Source of the DNA: Halichoerus grypus
Lineage: Eukaryota; Chordata; Mammalia; Carnivora; Phocidae
Assembly: GCF_964656455.1 (NCBI RefSeq)
Contig: NC_135726.1
Coordinates: 8,938,001-9,002,000, forward strand
DNA length: 64,000 nucleotides
Direction of reading: 5' to 3'
Positions within the stretch are counted from its first letter, which is position 1; the number at the start of each line of letters is the position of its first letter. Positions 11,549 to 22,375 of the stretch are shown here, one piece after another. The notes below the pieces were generated by a model. It made no database searches. It had not been told where the DNA came from and worked only from the letters and a program-made list of their open reading frames with translations. Made by a program: the position numbers and the translations under genes.

Positions 11549-12404
11549 TCAGAAGAAGGCGACCTGCCTACACGATTACTATACATAGTCATTGTAACCA
11601 TACAAAGTAAAGCTTCACTTTTTTAGACTGTATAACATTTTTGGTTCTGGCTAAACTAGTCTCCTAATTTGACACGTGCAAAATACCGAGGTTGGCATTC
11701 CTCTTTGTCTGCACATCCTCCATACCATAAATTCTCCCTGCAATACACAAAATCTTTAGTCTATTAAGAAGTCAGAGGAATGTTCAGGAATAGAACAAGG
11801 GTTCCTGGAGCCCAGTCTCCATCTGCGACAAATGACACCGTACTTCCGAATCCGTGGCAACGGGGATTTTTACATTTCGGACTCCTGTTGTGTCTGCCAG
11901 CCTTCATACCTTGTTTACAGACCTCCTGAGGATACACTTTTCTCATTTACTATGTTTCTTTGGATGGCAACCTCTACACCTCCCAATAAATTTTGGTTTA
12001 CCTAGGCGCTGACGGGTACAGAAAGCTAGATTCAATTTGTGCCGATTTATGAGACACGCACGCAGCAGTCCTGGAAACTTTCCTGTGGCTCACTTTGTAA
12101 ATTAACCCCTTATTTAAATATTCTGCAGACTTAGCACAGGGCAGCGTTCGATGGGGACGCTGTCCCAGATCAGCCTTCTGGGCCTTTCGGTGTTTGCTAC
12201 CATGACACAGGGGCCCCCGCTCAGCACAGACAATGCTGATTTACAAGATTTACGAGATGAGGGAAGCGTTTGCATCCCGTTGTTATTCAGGCCACGGCAT
12301 CTTTGGTCTTGCTGGGCTTCATAATACTAACTTGCAGATGTCCTTAACTGAGGCACAAGTGAAAGCCAAACTCTGGGCTGCATGTGTGAGCAGCGTCTTG
12401 ATTT
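11549..12404. other. Single-copy DNA, CpG present
   Basis: The part from 12000 to 12260 keeps several CpGs (ggcgctgacgggt, gacacgcacgcagc, gcgttcgatggggacgc) and high complexity without repeat signatures. No open frame supports an exon. Confidence 0.35.
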
Positions 12405-12560
12405 GACTGATGGTTTCACTCATTCATGTAGTCTCTCCTTCAACTGACATGTTCCAAAGCCCTAATATATGCAAGACACTGCTGCAAAAGGCAAAGGGAT
12501 GCAAAGCAGAATGAGGCATGATACCCAGCCTCAAAGAGCTTATATTCCACCCGTATGATA
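12405..12560 (-). mobile_element. L2 LINE 3' end, antisense
   Basis: tttcactcattcatgtagtct, aatatatgcaagacactgctg, then agcctcaaagagcttatattcc, is the reversed terminal part of L2: the ATTCA tail, the size-class phrase, then the agcttacattct block. Confidence 0.65.
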
Positions 12561-12599
12561 CTGTACAAAAAACAAAACAGAACAAAACAAAAAAGCCAT

Positions 12600-12808
12600 G
12601 AAATTTATGAGCCAGGGGACTTGGGCTTGAGGGCCACCTCATTCACTTATGAGCTTTGTTAACTCTGGGCAAATTACTGGATCATCTTAAGCCTTAGTTT
12701 CCTCATCTACAAAGTGGATATATTCATACCCAATTTTACAGAGGATGGATAGAGGTAATAATGCTCAGGAAATTGCTGTGAAAACTCTAAGCATCATACA
12801 CATGTTGC
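12600..12808 (+). mobile_element. MIR
   Basis: Recognisable MIR text runs from tgagccaggggacttgggctt through ctctgggcaaattactggatc and agtttcctcatctacaaagtg to aaaactctaagcatcatac. It begins just after an AAAC-rich patch at 12567-12593. Confidence 0.75.
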
Positions 12809-13574
12809 AGATTCTCACTCACATGCCAGCATTACACGTGCAGTAAAGGAACAAAAGAGAAGTTACAGAAAATCAGACCCAGGAGTGGAGAGCCTAACAG
12901 GGTTATAATTACCCAGGGTTGTCGCGGCATGTTGGACGGGCTGTGCTCCGGTTTTCTTTCCTCGCAGTAAAGAACATGAGGAGGGATATGAGGCAGGGGG
13001 AGGAGAAGAGGACGGCCAGACTGCTAGGAAAAGAGAGAGTCAGGGCTCCATTGGAGGAAGGATGTGTGGGAAGGGTGTGACTTGAGGACTGGTGTTTCAG
13101 GACCAGGGAAAATGCTGACCCCAGTCTTTTTGTTTTGTTTTGTTTTTGTATCCCCCGAGCACTCAGTTCAAGACACCGATGGGGGTACCCACCACATTGT
13201 CCAAAGCAGGCATTCTTCAAGGCAGGTTTCTTGTTCTCAGGGGGGAAAATAAGCAAATCAAATTGGCGAGTTCAAAAGGCAGGGCTGTACTGATTATAAA
13301 TGGATATAATGTGTCTGTGGAGAAGTTCTCTAACATGATGGGGGGAGTGCAAGGTTCCTCCGGTGAAGTTATGTGCTGACTGCATGGTTGCACATGGTCC
13401 CTGTGGGCCACCCGCTTTCTAATCAGAACCACCCCAGAAACGGCGATGACTTCTCTGCCCAGCAGGAGCGGCAAGGAGCAGCTGCGTTTTCCCACACTTC
13501 ATGCCTTTTCCAAGGGCTGAACCGGTGAGCCAGTCAGGTATTCAAGAGAGTCAGGGGATACCGAAGTGACAGGT
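12809..13574. other. Single-copy DNA
   Basis: A TTTTG-type patch lies at 13126-13147. Frames of 115 and 92 codons lie on the minus strand with competing plus-strand frames and no domain. No repeat family is recognised. Confidence 0.4.
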
Positions 13575-14099
13575 TGTGGCAATTTAAAAAATATGCCCAC
13601 AAGACAGCATCTCCCTTCAAATAGTGGAGCGGGTTCCCCATTCCTTAAATATGGACTTGACTGGCTCATTTCCAATGAGCAGAATGTGGCTGGAGTTACA
13701 GCATCTGACGGTGCATGATGTCCCAGACTGATGTCGAAGAGGAACTGTGGCCTCCTCCTCGTGCTCTCTCTGACCTCACTCACTTGGCCGGCTGCCGCGT
13801 TGTGAGGATGCTCAGGCAGCCCTACGAAAGGTCCCCGTGGTGAAGAATGGAAGCCTCCTGTCAAAAGCCATGTGCACACGCCATCTTGAATGTAACACCT
13901 CCAGCCCCGTCAAGCCTTTGGAGTCCACAGGCCCGGCCCACAGCCTGACTGCAACCTTGAGAGGGACCTGAGGCCAGAACTGCTGATCTAAGCTACTCCC
14001 CATCTCTAGTCCAGAGAAACTGTAAGATACTAAATGCTTATTGTTTGAAGCCATGGAGTGTTGGGGTAATTCGTTAGGCAGCAATCGGTGACTGCTACA
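13575..14099 (+). mobile_element. MaLR solo LTR, MLT1 type
   Basis: It opens with tgtggcaatttaaaaaatat, a usual MLT1 start. It passes through ggacttgactggctcatttcc and agccatgtgcacacgccatcttg, then ends with agagaaactgtaagatacta, ttgtttgaagcc and gcagcaatcggtgactgctaca. The TG...CA ends and length fit a single LTR. No internal retroviral region is seen on either side. Confidence 0.75.
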
Positions 14100-14342
14100 A
14101 AGATGCAGGCATGAGTACGTGAATCCAGGAAGAAGAGAAAGAAGCAACATAAACAGCTACCACCGTGAGCTGGAGGAAGGCCATTTGAGAAACAAAAATT
14201 ACACAGGGACCAACAATGTTAGGACCTGCCACATGGATTCCCCACCCCGAGCCCTACCAGCTCCTGTATTTTCTAGGAGATTCCATTCTAGGGCTCGGCA
14301 TGCAGTGCTACAGATCGGTGCTCCTTAAGAGCTCTGGATGTA

Positions 14343-14520
14343 ACTGTAGTCATCATTATTTTTGCTAAAATTTATTGGGCACTTATTATGTACCAGGGAA
14401 TATGCTCTGGGCCTTATAAGAATTATCTTATTGGATCCTCTCGATGCTCCTAAAAATGTACACAGCATTATGATCACTCTTTCTTAGATGAGAGAAAACT
14501 CAAGAGAAAGGTTAAGGCCC
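14343..14520 (-). mobile_element. MIR, antisense
   Basis: atttattgggcacttattatg, then taccagggaatatgctctggg, is the reversed MIR 3' end. It is followed by ttatcttattggatcctctcg and the reversed core agatgagagaaaactcaagag. Confidence 0.8.
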
Positions 14521-15671
14521 TATATGCCTAATCAGCATGCGGCCTGCCTCCTGCTGTGGAGGTCAACAGTGTGGGCACTGTGCAGCTGGGGACATGCACC
14601 CGGGCTCCCAGGAGGGGTACCAGTGGGCACTTAAAGCAACAGGATAAACTCAGTGTGTCCTCCCAGAGCATCAGTTTTATTCTCGGCTAAGCAAAGTAAC
14701 ACATCATTTTTACATGTATATGAACACAGACATTTTGAGTAGGATGCAGGCTTCCCCTGCAGCTTTTAGGTAAATCTTAGAGGCTCATGGAGAGCTTCTT
14801 CTGGTGGTGTCCCAGACCCCGAGAAGCACTGGCTAAGACACAGCTTGCAGATGAGAAAATGAAGCCAGGATAGGGGATGTGACTTCTTCCGAAGTCTCTT
14901 GTCAATCAGAGAGCTGAGTTCCTTCAGCTCCAAATCTAATCCTGAGTGGTCCCCCCCTCTGCAAGCCCCTCCATCAGCCAGGCTGTGGTAGCTGCATGGC
15001 CTGGGGGGCTTGGAGCACAGCCCCTCCTTCTCTCAGGCCCCACTCCCCAAATATTACATCCTGCCCCTCCATTCCAACAGGGATCGTGATTACGGCTGCA
15101 TCATTAGTGTCCTCAAAAAGAACACGGTTTCCAGATACTAGTAAATGTATTTGCAATGACTGTGATGGCCTTTTTGATAAATAACTGAGGATGAGACGCC
15201 TGACCTGCCACTGCAAGGGGTAAGGGTGGGGCTGGAGGAGGAGGAAGGGAAGCTTCGCGAAGGAACAACAGAAATAGTCACTTACAGTCGCAAGGAGGGA
15301 AGGAACTCTCTGACTCCCAGGGGGCCCTGAGCTGCTCAGATGTTCCCTCCAATACAAGCTGATGCCGTCCCACTCGGCCAAATCGACCTGAACAGCCCAG
15401 AAAGCTACGCGGCCGCACCTGTCAGCCCCAATCGGCGCTGCGGAAATTTTGTTAGGAAAATAGATGTACTGAGATTCAATTTTTCGATTGTCTGAAGGCT
15501 TAATTTAGTGACCTTGGAGAATATCTCCTAGAGGTGAAAGAAGATGCTGGGAATCTGCTGGGTGGGGGAGAACAGGGCTTCCCTGGTAATGGGTAATTTG
15601 TTTACTATAATTCTCAGGCCTCTTCAGGAAGCCAGGGAAATAGTCAGATCGGTGCTACCATTATCTTAATG
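14521..15671. other. Single-copy DNA with a weak MIR remnant
   Basis: A possible reversed MIR piece lies at about 14845-14945 (cagatgagaaaatgaagccag). From 15385 to 15530 the DNA is high-complexity, with a few CpGs and ATTC/TTAATTTA words, and looks unlike any repeat. A 135-codon minus frame at 14974-15381 has no domain. Confidence 0.4.
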
Positions 15672-15780
15672 AAAAAAAAAAAAAAAAGGCACAGGGGGCA
15701 GGGGAGATATGAGAGAATGAGAGAGAGGTGGGGGGTGGACAGAAAGACAGAGAGAGACGGAAGCAGAGACAGAGAGAGGA
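15672..15780 (+). repeat. A16 run and GA-rich low-complexity tract
   Basis: Sixteen As at 15672-15687 are followed by a purine tract dominated by gaga and gacagaga words to about 15780. No transposon body precedes the A-run in a form I recognise. Confidence 0.85.
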
Positions 15781-15828
15781 AAACCCCAGCCATGTATGCT
15801 ACTTTCTTAGGAGCAAGTAGACATTAAG

Positions 15829-15831
<3 letters not shown>

Positions 15832-15872
<41 letters not shown>
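15832..15872 (+). repeat. (AC)n microsatellite, about 20 units
   Basis: This is a perfect AC alternation of 41 bases. Confidence 0.97.
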
Positions 15873-15874
<2 letters not shown>

Positions 15875-16199
15875 TAGTTTATACATATAAAATAAATTGA
15901 TGTTTATTATGAAATTATAAAATACACTCCAAAGGAGAGAAAGTAACACACCACATGCCTGTCAGCTAGATAGAAAAGTGGCTAGGCTCACATGCCTACC
16001 TCTTTCCTCTCTTTCCTTCATCCCTCCCCTCCACCTCCTCCGTTTGTCACTACTGCTGTGGCTGAAGAACATACCTCGTGTCATTTCACCTCTGCCGACT
16101 GTACGTTCCAGCTGGTGTTTGGAGGAGGCTGGGTCGCTCTGGTTTCACCAGTTTGCTTTATTAACAAAACTACCCAAAGAAAGGCGCTGGCAGGAGGGA
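15873..16199. other. Single-copy DNA
   Basis: It is AT-rich to 15910 and mixed after that. Frames of 86 and 106 codons overlap in two registers without a domain. No repeat is recognised. Confidence 0.4.
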
Positions 16200-16320
16200 G
16201 GGGCTCTGGAACTGGGAGTTCTGATTCTGTCTCCGACCCTCACTTGCCGTGAGACCCACAGGTACTCTCTCAACCTCTGGGAGTCTTGGCTTCCCTAGAC
16301 TGGGGAGGACAGTGGCCCAT
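16200..16320 (+). mobile_element. MIR remnant
   Basis: gggctctggaactgggagttctg, ctcacttgccgtgagaccca and caacctctgggagtctt align with the tRNA-proximal and core part of MIR. The tail is missing. Confidence 0.5.
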
Positions 16321-16476
16321 AAGCCTGTTAGGGGACTGAATGGGAAATGATCCCCAAATCCTTGGCATAGAACCTGGGGCAGGCTAAGGGAATGGTCATT
16401 TTTAAATTTTTCTGCTTATACCCCATGTGGTTCCAATGACCTTAGTTAGCCTGGGCCTCTAGAAAATCCTCTAGAT

Positions 16477-16700
16477 CATGGGTTGGCAAACTTTTCCTGT
16501 AAAAAATGAAATAATAAATATTTCAGTTGGCCTGGTGATTCTCTGTGGGAACTACTCAATTCAAGCTTGAAATTGTAGCTTGAAAGCAGCCATAGACAAA
16601 AGGGCATCAATCAGGCAAGGCTGCGTGCGTTCCAACAATTTATTTAAAACACAGGCAGTCGGCTGGATTCGGCCCGCGGGCCGCAGTTTGCTGATGCTTG
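16477..16700. mobile_element. hAT-Charlie-like MITE
   Basis: It begins catgggttggcaaacttttcc and ends ggcccgcgggccgcagtttg, then ctgatgcttg, so the termini are inverted copies (ggcaaact versus agtttgctg). The internal agcagccatagacaa phrase is typical of this family. It is near full length. An 8-base target duplication is not clear. Confidence 0.8.
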
Positions 16701-16724
16701 CTCTTAGACCAGCCACACTCAGGA

Positions 16725-16885
16725 TGTAATCATGCGTCACCAGCTCAGGACCCTGTGCTGCTGGTTAATCACACAGATTCCTGGGTCCCATTCTGGATCA
16801 ACTAAATTTTACAGAATCATGAGGTCTGAGAAACGGCCCCCACCCAAGCAATCCTGACGCTTAGTGAAGTCTGGGAACTTATGTT
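16725..16885 (+). mobile_element. hAT-Charlie MITE, MER5A/MER20-like
   Basis: The MER5A landmark order is present in diverged form: tgctggttaatcacacagattc, ctgggtcccattctgg, ggtctgagaaacggcccccacc and agtgaagtctgggaactt. It lies 24 bases after the preceding hAT-like element. Confidence 0.65.
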
Positions 16886-16954
16886 CTAATCTGATTTAGG
16901 ATGAAATGAAAGTATGCATACAGAATGCAGAAAACACTCCTCAAAGGACAGTAA

Positions 16955-17225
16955 CCATCACTTGGTGTCAAATCTGGCTCTCGGTGCCCCACATTGCTCA
17001 TTTATAAAACAGAAATAGTACCGGTACTCAATTTATGGGTTGGAGGATGAGAGACATGACGATAACAGCAATTAATAAAACATAATTGGCACAGAGTATA
17101 GTGTAATTGATAAAGGGCACAGTTGAGGTTTAACATATAATAATAGACAGTATTGTTCATTATTAATGTATGTGTCTAATAGCATTTGGTGCATAGTAGG
17201 ACCCAGATAAATAAGATGCAGTTAT
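16955..17225 (+). mobile_element. MIR, expanded or with a second 3' piece
   Basis: tgctcatttataaaacagaaat, ggttggaggatgagagacatg and attggcacagagtatagtg give a MIR core and tail. A second tail-like phrase, catttggtgcatagtaggacc, follows at about 17183. Either an AT-rich insertion split the tail or two old elements lie together. Confidence 0.6.
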
Positions 17226-17960
17226 AAATTAGATTATTATATACACTTATATACCAGTGATAATTAAAAGTGCCCAGTGCGGTGCCGTGCATGTAGGTTG
17301 CAGGTCACAGTAACGGTGACACTGATGAGGTCAGAGCCCTGTGCGTGGCAGGCATCGCCAGAACGTTAGTCCTAGGCCCTCCCCCTTCTCTCTCGCCCTG
17401 GCTTGGAAGCTGCTCTTTTACTGTCACCATCGCTGAGGCTGTGACGGGGAGCAGGCCCCAGGCCCGGGTGTCCCCAGGCCCCCGGCGGGGCGTTCAGATT
17501 AGATTAGCCGGCAGCCCTCTGGCCTACTGTCTCAGGCTGCCTCTTGTGCTGTTGGCAGGGCTGTCATTAAGGCCTCATGGCCTGAGGAGCTAACAGACAC
17601 ACCAGGGCCTCCCAGTCGCCAAGGCCTGCAGCACTTTGCACCTATCGACACCCAGAAGCTAATTCCCCTTCACGACCTGACAATTTCCACTGTGGCTCTG
17701 TCCCCCATCCTGTCAGCCAGCCTGGCCCCCCCACTCTGGCAGATTAATTCACCCAGAGCCCACTCCTAACAAGGAGGTGGGGGGCGGGTGTGTCTGGCTC
17801 CTGTCCCAAAATAACAATGCAGGCTGGTGGATATGGTTTCTACCTGGTACCCATAGACCTTCCCTTTCCTGGTTCTTTCAGCCCAGAAGTCTCCCTGCTG
17901 GAAAATGGAGCGAGAGAGATTCTTGAGGGGAAAAAGGTAGAGAACAGAAGGTGTCAGAAA
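17226..17960. other. Single-copy block, CpG-bearing
   Basis: The part from 17430 to 17600 is GC-rich with several CpGs, and then contains gattagattagccggcag and gctgtcattaaggcctcat. It has no repeat signature. It looks like candidate conserved non-coding DNA. An 82-codon frame at 17345 has no domain. Confidence 0.35.
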
Positions 17961-18145
17961 TTACAGACCCGGCCCTGGAGTCGCACACACCTCAGCCCCA
18001 CCACTTTCTCTGAGTTTACGCCAATGACCTTTACTATCCTCATCTGTGAAATGGGCCTGGTCGGCAGACTTCTCCTCCAAAGGCTGCCCTGACGTCATTG
18101 TGTAAAGCTCTTCGCATGGGGCCTGGGAGCCAGCGGTGCTCAGCT
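17961..18145 (+). mobile_element. MIR
   Basis: attacagacccggccctggag, catctgtgaaatgggcctgg and gtgtaaagctcttcgcatggg, followed by gcctgggagc, keep the MIR order through the core. Confidence 0.7.
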
Positions 18146-18860
18146 ATGTCAGTGCTCACTGGTTTAGAGGGTCAGTCATTCCAGTTTCCATTCCTTTACC
18201 CTTTCAACTGATGCTTACTGTGCTTTGCAGATAAATCTGCTGCAGCTCCCCGGAGACACCTGTGCCCAAATCGCCTGGCAGAGCTGTTAACCACGAGTTC
18301 TCCAGCTTCCTTTCCAACAGCTGTAAAATAGGGGGAAATCACTTGAACCCGGCTAGGGAGTTTTCAAGAGGGATGGTATCTAGAACCTGGCTCCGTGTCT
18401 GGCCCATCATGGGTATCCAGGGTTCCACTTCCCACTTAAAGAGGGAGACCAGGGCTGAGAGAGAAACAGCAAGGCTGAGGAATTCCTTGAAAATGCTCAT
18501 TCTTGTCTATTTCACACCAGCATGCTCTCCGCTCTCCTTAAATGCACACATTTGCAGGGATCGATGCATACATTTATGTAAACTCCCTGACACCAGGGGC
18601 CAGGCTGGTTTACCAAACAATGTTATGTCAGAGGAATGGAATCTCTGTAGAACGATGTATTTGCTTACGTGGACACGCGGCCCCTCTCCTGTGGCATCCC
18701 AAAATGTGGGTCGCCATGGAGAACATTCAGGCGACGGTGGCTTCCCTCACTGCTCTCTGCTCTAGGAGGCACCTGCCTCCCGTTTCAGCGTGGAATGGGG
18801 GGGTTGGCGTGGGATTCTGTACTTCCTCATACACACAGGCCGCTGATAGAATAATGTGAT
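18146..18860. other. Single-copy DNA
   Basis: A 167-codon frame (18262-18765) and two nested frames in another register are open, but no domain, signal or biased composition suggests a protein. No repeat is recognised. Confidence 0.4.
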
Positions 18861-19755
18861 TGCCAAGCCCCTCCCCTGCCTCAGTCCCCCCAAGGCCCAG
18901 CCGCCCCAGCTGCAGAATGCAAACAGCTGCCGGCATCATTAAGGCGTTTCTATACAGCGCCGACCAGGGGCTGACCCTGTGACCATTTCCACCATTAGAT
19001 CTGAATGACCTCAGCAGTGGGGCTGAAAGGCCGGGGTATTAATTCACAGAACCACAAGCTCAATTTAAGATTTAATTTGAGATAACGAAGAGCTACTGAA
19101 AGTGTATTCAAACTTCTAAGCATGCAATAAAAGGCCTTTCCCTGTTTTTCAAGTTGAATATGAGTCCACTATTTCTGTAACAGAATTTATTTGCAAATTT
19201 ACGAACAACATGCAAGCCCCTTTTCTCTTTTTCCAGTTCCTTCTGCTTAATCGAGGCCCTTTATGATGTTCCTTTTTAGGATTCTTTCCCCCTTTCATTT
19301 CCTAATTTACAAATGGCTGCCTCTTAGGGATTACTTTTCCATTTGCTTTCATCCTTGAAGAGAAAAGAGGCTTCCTTAGGAATCTTCCCCAACATTCAGG
19401 TTCCCTTGGATTCCAGCTTAAAAATCCTAAATGTCAGTTCAACAATGACGGTGTCCTATAAAAAGCTTTGGCCTAGAAGGTAACTAACTCTCTAGGAGGG
19501 AAGGCAATGACAGGGTCCCAAACCATATGCCACCCAGTTGGAAAACTGTGCTTCCTGGTTCTGCTAAATGTCTAGACTCTGAAGACTTTATTTCTAAAAT
19601 ATTTAAAATTCTGTTTGGAAATGGAAATTTTAGTTGGTTCAAGTATGTTTCAAGACACCAAAGAGATTTTTTTTTTAATTTTTTATTTGTTTGTTTAATA
19701 TTTCAAAATCGAGCCGAAGATGGGAATGGCATACTTTGGACTCAGAAGCCTGAAT
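18861..19755. other. Single-copy block resembling a conserved non-coding element
   Basis: aatgcaaacagctgccggcatc contains an E-box (CAGCTG) and is followed by attaaggcgtttctatacagcgcc, ggtattaattcacag and aatttaagatttaatttg. Complexity is high and no repeat decay is seen up to about 19660, where a T-rich patch begins. Function is unknown. Confidence 0.35.
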
Positions 19756-19835
19756 CGTCCCTGGTATTTACTGAGCATCTATTTTGCATCTGGCACTGTG
19801 CCGAGTACTTTCTTTGCATTTTTCTCAAAGGCTAA
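19756..19835 (-). mobile_element. MIR 3' part, antisense
   Basis: tatttactgagcatctattttg, then catctggcactgtgccgagtac, is the reversed MIR 3' end. Confidence 0.65.
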
Positions 19836-19837
19836 GT

Positions 19838-19960
19838 CCGGCTTTAGAAATACAGAGATTTGGGTTTAAAATCCCACCAAGCAACTTATCTCCTTAAGGC
19901 TTTTTTCCTCATCTGTGAAATGTCACATACCTTGGTGCTTCCTGAAGTCAACTCTGGAGG
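19838..19960 (+). mobile_element. MIR
   Basis: gagatttgggtttaaaatccc and cttttttcctcatctgtgaaatg match the middle of MIR in the sense direction. It abuts the antisense MIR piece at 19835, so two elements face opposite ways. Confidence 0.65.
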
Positions 19961-20214
19961 CTATAGACACGTAAACATGTGGGTATAAAAATACCACTGG
20001 GCTCAGGGTCAAATGAACCTGACCCTGTGACACCACTGGGGGTGAACAGCCTTTCTAGGCACCGCACTGCAAACATTCTGGTCAATGTTAAGATGACACA
20101 ATGGGCAAAGGTGGGAAACAGGGCACTTCACAAACATGCAATTCATTGGCTTTATTTGGCTTTGGGTTTTCAAAATGAAAAGCCATGGGGTGGGTGGGCG
20201 GTGGAGGAAGGATA

Positions 20215-20345
20215 AACTGGGAGACCAGATGTAGCTGGTTTGGCTGGCTTCCAACTCAGCCTCCATGGTGACTAGCTGCGTAACCTTGGACAAGCCAGTC
20301 TGTGTGTCTGTGTCTCAGTTTCTCCACTTTTATTATTCTTTTGCT
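20215..20345 (+). mobile_element. MIR 5' part
   Basis: gactagctgcgtaaccttgg, then acaagccagtctgtgtgtctg and tgtctcagtttctcc, form a clear MIR core. The 3' part is absent. Confidence 0.75.
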
Positions 20346-20468
20346 CATCAGGTAGAGATGCAGCTCACCATAGGGGATGGGTGGGAAGATGTTAAACCAC
20401 AATTCCTGACAAGGAGAAGACACCAAGGAGAAAGGCTGTGAGAAATGACCCACACACATGTAAAGCCA

Positions 20469-20890
20469 TGTAATGGGTTGAAGAGTGCTCCCCCTAAATT
20501 CATGTTCGTTCACTCACAACCTCAAAATGTGACCTTCTTTGGAAATAGGGTCTTGGCAGATATAATAAAGATAAGGATCGAGATGAAATCATACTGGATT
20601 AGGGTGGGTCCTAAATCTAATGACTGGTATCCTTATGAGAGACTGAAAGGAACACACAGAGACAAAGAGATGAAGGGAATATGAAGACAGAGGCAGAGAA
20701 TGGAGGGATACATCTGTAGGCCAAGGAACACAAAGGATTCAGCAACGCAAGAAGCCAGGAGAGAGGCAAGGAACAGATTCTCAGAGCGTCCGGAAGGAAC
20801 CAATGCTTTAGAACTTCTGGCTTCCTGAGCTATGAGAGAGTAAATTTCTATTGCTTTACACCGCCTCATCTGCGGTCATTTGTTAAGGCA
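20469..20890 (+). mobile_element. MaLR solo LTR, MLT1C/D-like
   Basis: It opens tgtaatgggttgaagagtgc. It continues with aatgtgaccttctttggaaatag, gggtcttggcagatataataaag and gactggtatccttatgagag, then tacatctgtaggccaaggaac and ggcttcctgagctatgagag. It ends near tcatttgttaaggca. The order and near-TG...CA ends fit an MLT1 LTR of normal length. Confidence 0.85.
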
Positions 20891-21990
20891 GGTCAAGGAA
20901 ACACAGACAGGCAGTGCGGGTAATATGAAAACAGGAGGCACTTTCCCAAGGAGAGGCTCAGTATTTTTACTTTCACTGAAATTCTCAGCATATCTTGGGG
21001 TGGGGTGGTACACTAATTCTGAGTCAGCACCACTGATCCACAGAAAAACCTGCCCGGATAGGGAGTCAGGGGTCAACTTTACTAATATGAATGGGGTCGA
21101 GTAGAACTTCCTAGATCGCCAGATTTGAAGTTTTTTTTTTTTTTTTTTAAGGATGGAAAAGTTATTCAGGTGCACCCCAAAAATACCTCTGGGTCTTATC
21201 TGAGGTCATAATGATTTCCAGCATGCTGATGGCACCACGTGCATTGGTCTTGGGCATGGGAAATCTGTGGTGGTGAGAGCTTCAGCTCACACGTGGGAAA
21301 GAATATCCCTTCACCACACAACTGGCTCTTTGGCCATTAAAACATAGAGGCGCCCATTACATTCTTGCTCTATTTCAGCACTTGGGCTTAAGTGGTTGGG
21401 GGCTTCTCTTATGTCTTCTGCCAACAGGGACTGGATCTCTGTACATCTGGAGTGCCTGGCAGAGCACCGAGTCCATCCCAGGTGCTTTTAGGTGTTCAAG
21501 GAATGATAAAGGTTGCAAGCAAGAAAAAGACCTTATTTGCTTTATTTTGTTTCCACCACACTGCCACATTATCATCCTAATTAACAGGTACTGATACCAA
21601 ACTAAGAGCAGAAGAGATAGATCAGCCTATCCAGGAAGATGCAGACCCAGGGTTGAGCTGAAGACTTACTACTTCAAAGGCCTGAGCCCTGAATCATCAT
21701 CAGTGATGCCCCCAAGCTTCCCTGAGAGATGAAAATGCTAGGGGCTTGTGGTCCTCAAGCACACAGAGGTCACCGCAGACATTTAATGACATCAATAAAC
21801 AGGGGCTGATTGGCCCACTCACTACAACTTGCCTGCTGAGTTTGGCTCATTTTGCCCAGGAACTGGAAGGCTGAGAAGATGCAGGAAGGAGATGAGCCCT
21901 GGGCCAGCCAAGTGGGTGCGAATGAACAAGAGAAAATGCTCGCGGAGGGAACAATGAGTGCCGTGGCACTAGGACAGTGCTGAGTTCCTC
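20891..21990. other. Single-copy DNA
   Basis: An 18-base T-run lies at 21131-21148. A very diverged antisense MIR may lie at 21545-21680 (attatcatcctaattaacagg), but the match is thin. Frames of 99 codons or less carry no domain. Confidence 0.4.
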
Positions 21991-21994
21991 ACCC

Positions 21995-22150
21995 ACTCCA
22001 ATTTCCATGTAATTTTCACAACAGCCCTCCATCCGAGCAGAGCATACCGAGGTTTACAGAGATTAGGTGACTTGCCCAGGGACATTCTACTTGGGAACCA
22101 GGCTGCCAGCCCGGGCTTCCCGACTCCTCATCTTATCCCACACATTTAAG
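21995..22150 (-). mobile_element. MIR, antisense
   Basis: tccatgtaattttcacaacagc, gaggtttacagagattaggtg and acttgcccagggacattctac, then ccaggctgccagcccgggc, give reversed MIR. Confidence 0.75.
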
Positions 22151-22249
22151 CTTCGCTTTATAGTCCCTCTCTCCATGCTAATGCATTTCTGCCAGGATTC
22201 TCACTTAGACGTAAGCAAACTTTGCAATTAAGATTGAGTGGGTCCATTT

Positions 22250-22375
22250 TGGAGAAGCAGAAACTAAGGCCCTGCACAGTTACTGTGTTGGCCAGAAAGC
22301 TAGTTTCATGGTAGAGACAACACTCAAACCCAGGTCTGCCTTGTTGCAGGGCTTTCTACTGTACTTCAAGGCCTG
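22250..22375 (-). mobile_element. MIR, antisense
   Basis: ggagaagcagaaactaaggcc and acactcaaacccaggtctgcc follow the reversed core and 5' part of MIR. This is a second antisense MIR copy about 100 bases after the last. Confidence 0.65.

Noticed and set aside
18262..18765. A 167-codon frame
   Set aside because: It has no domain, signal peptide or codon pattern I can recognise, and nested frames are open in another register. An open stretch of this size is expected by chance in 64 kb.
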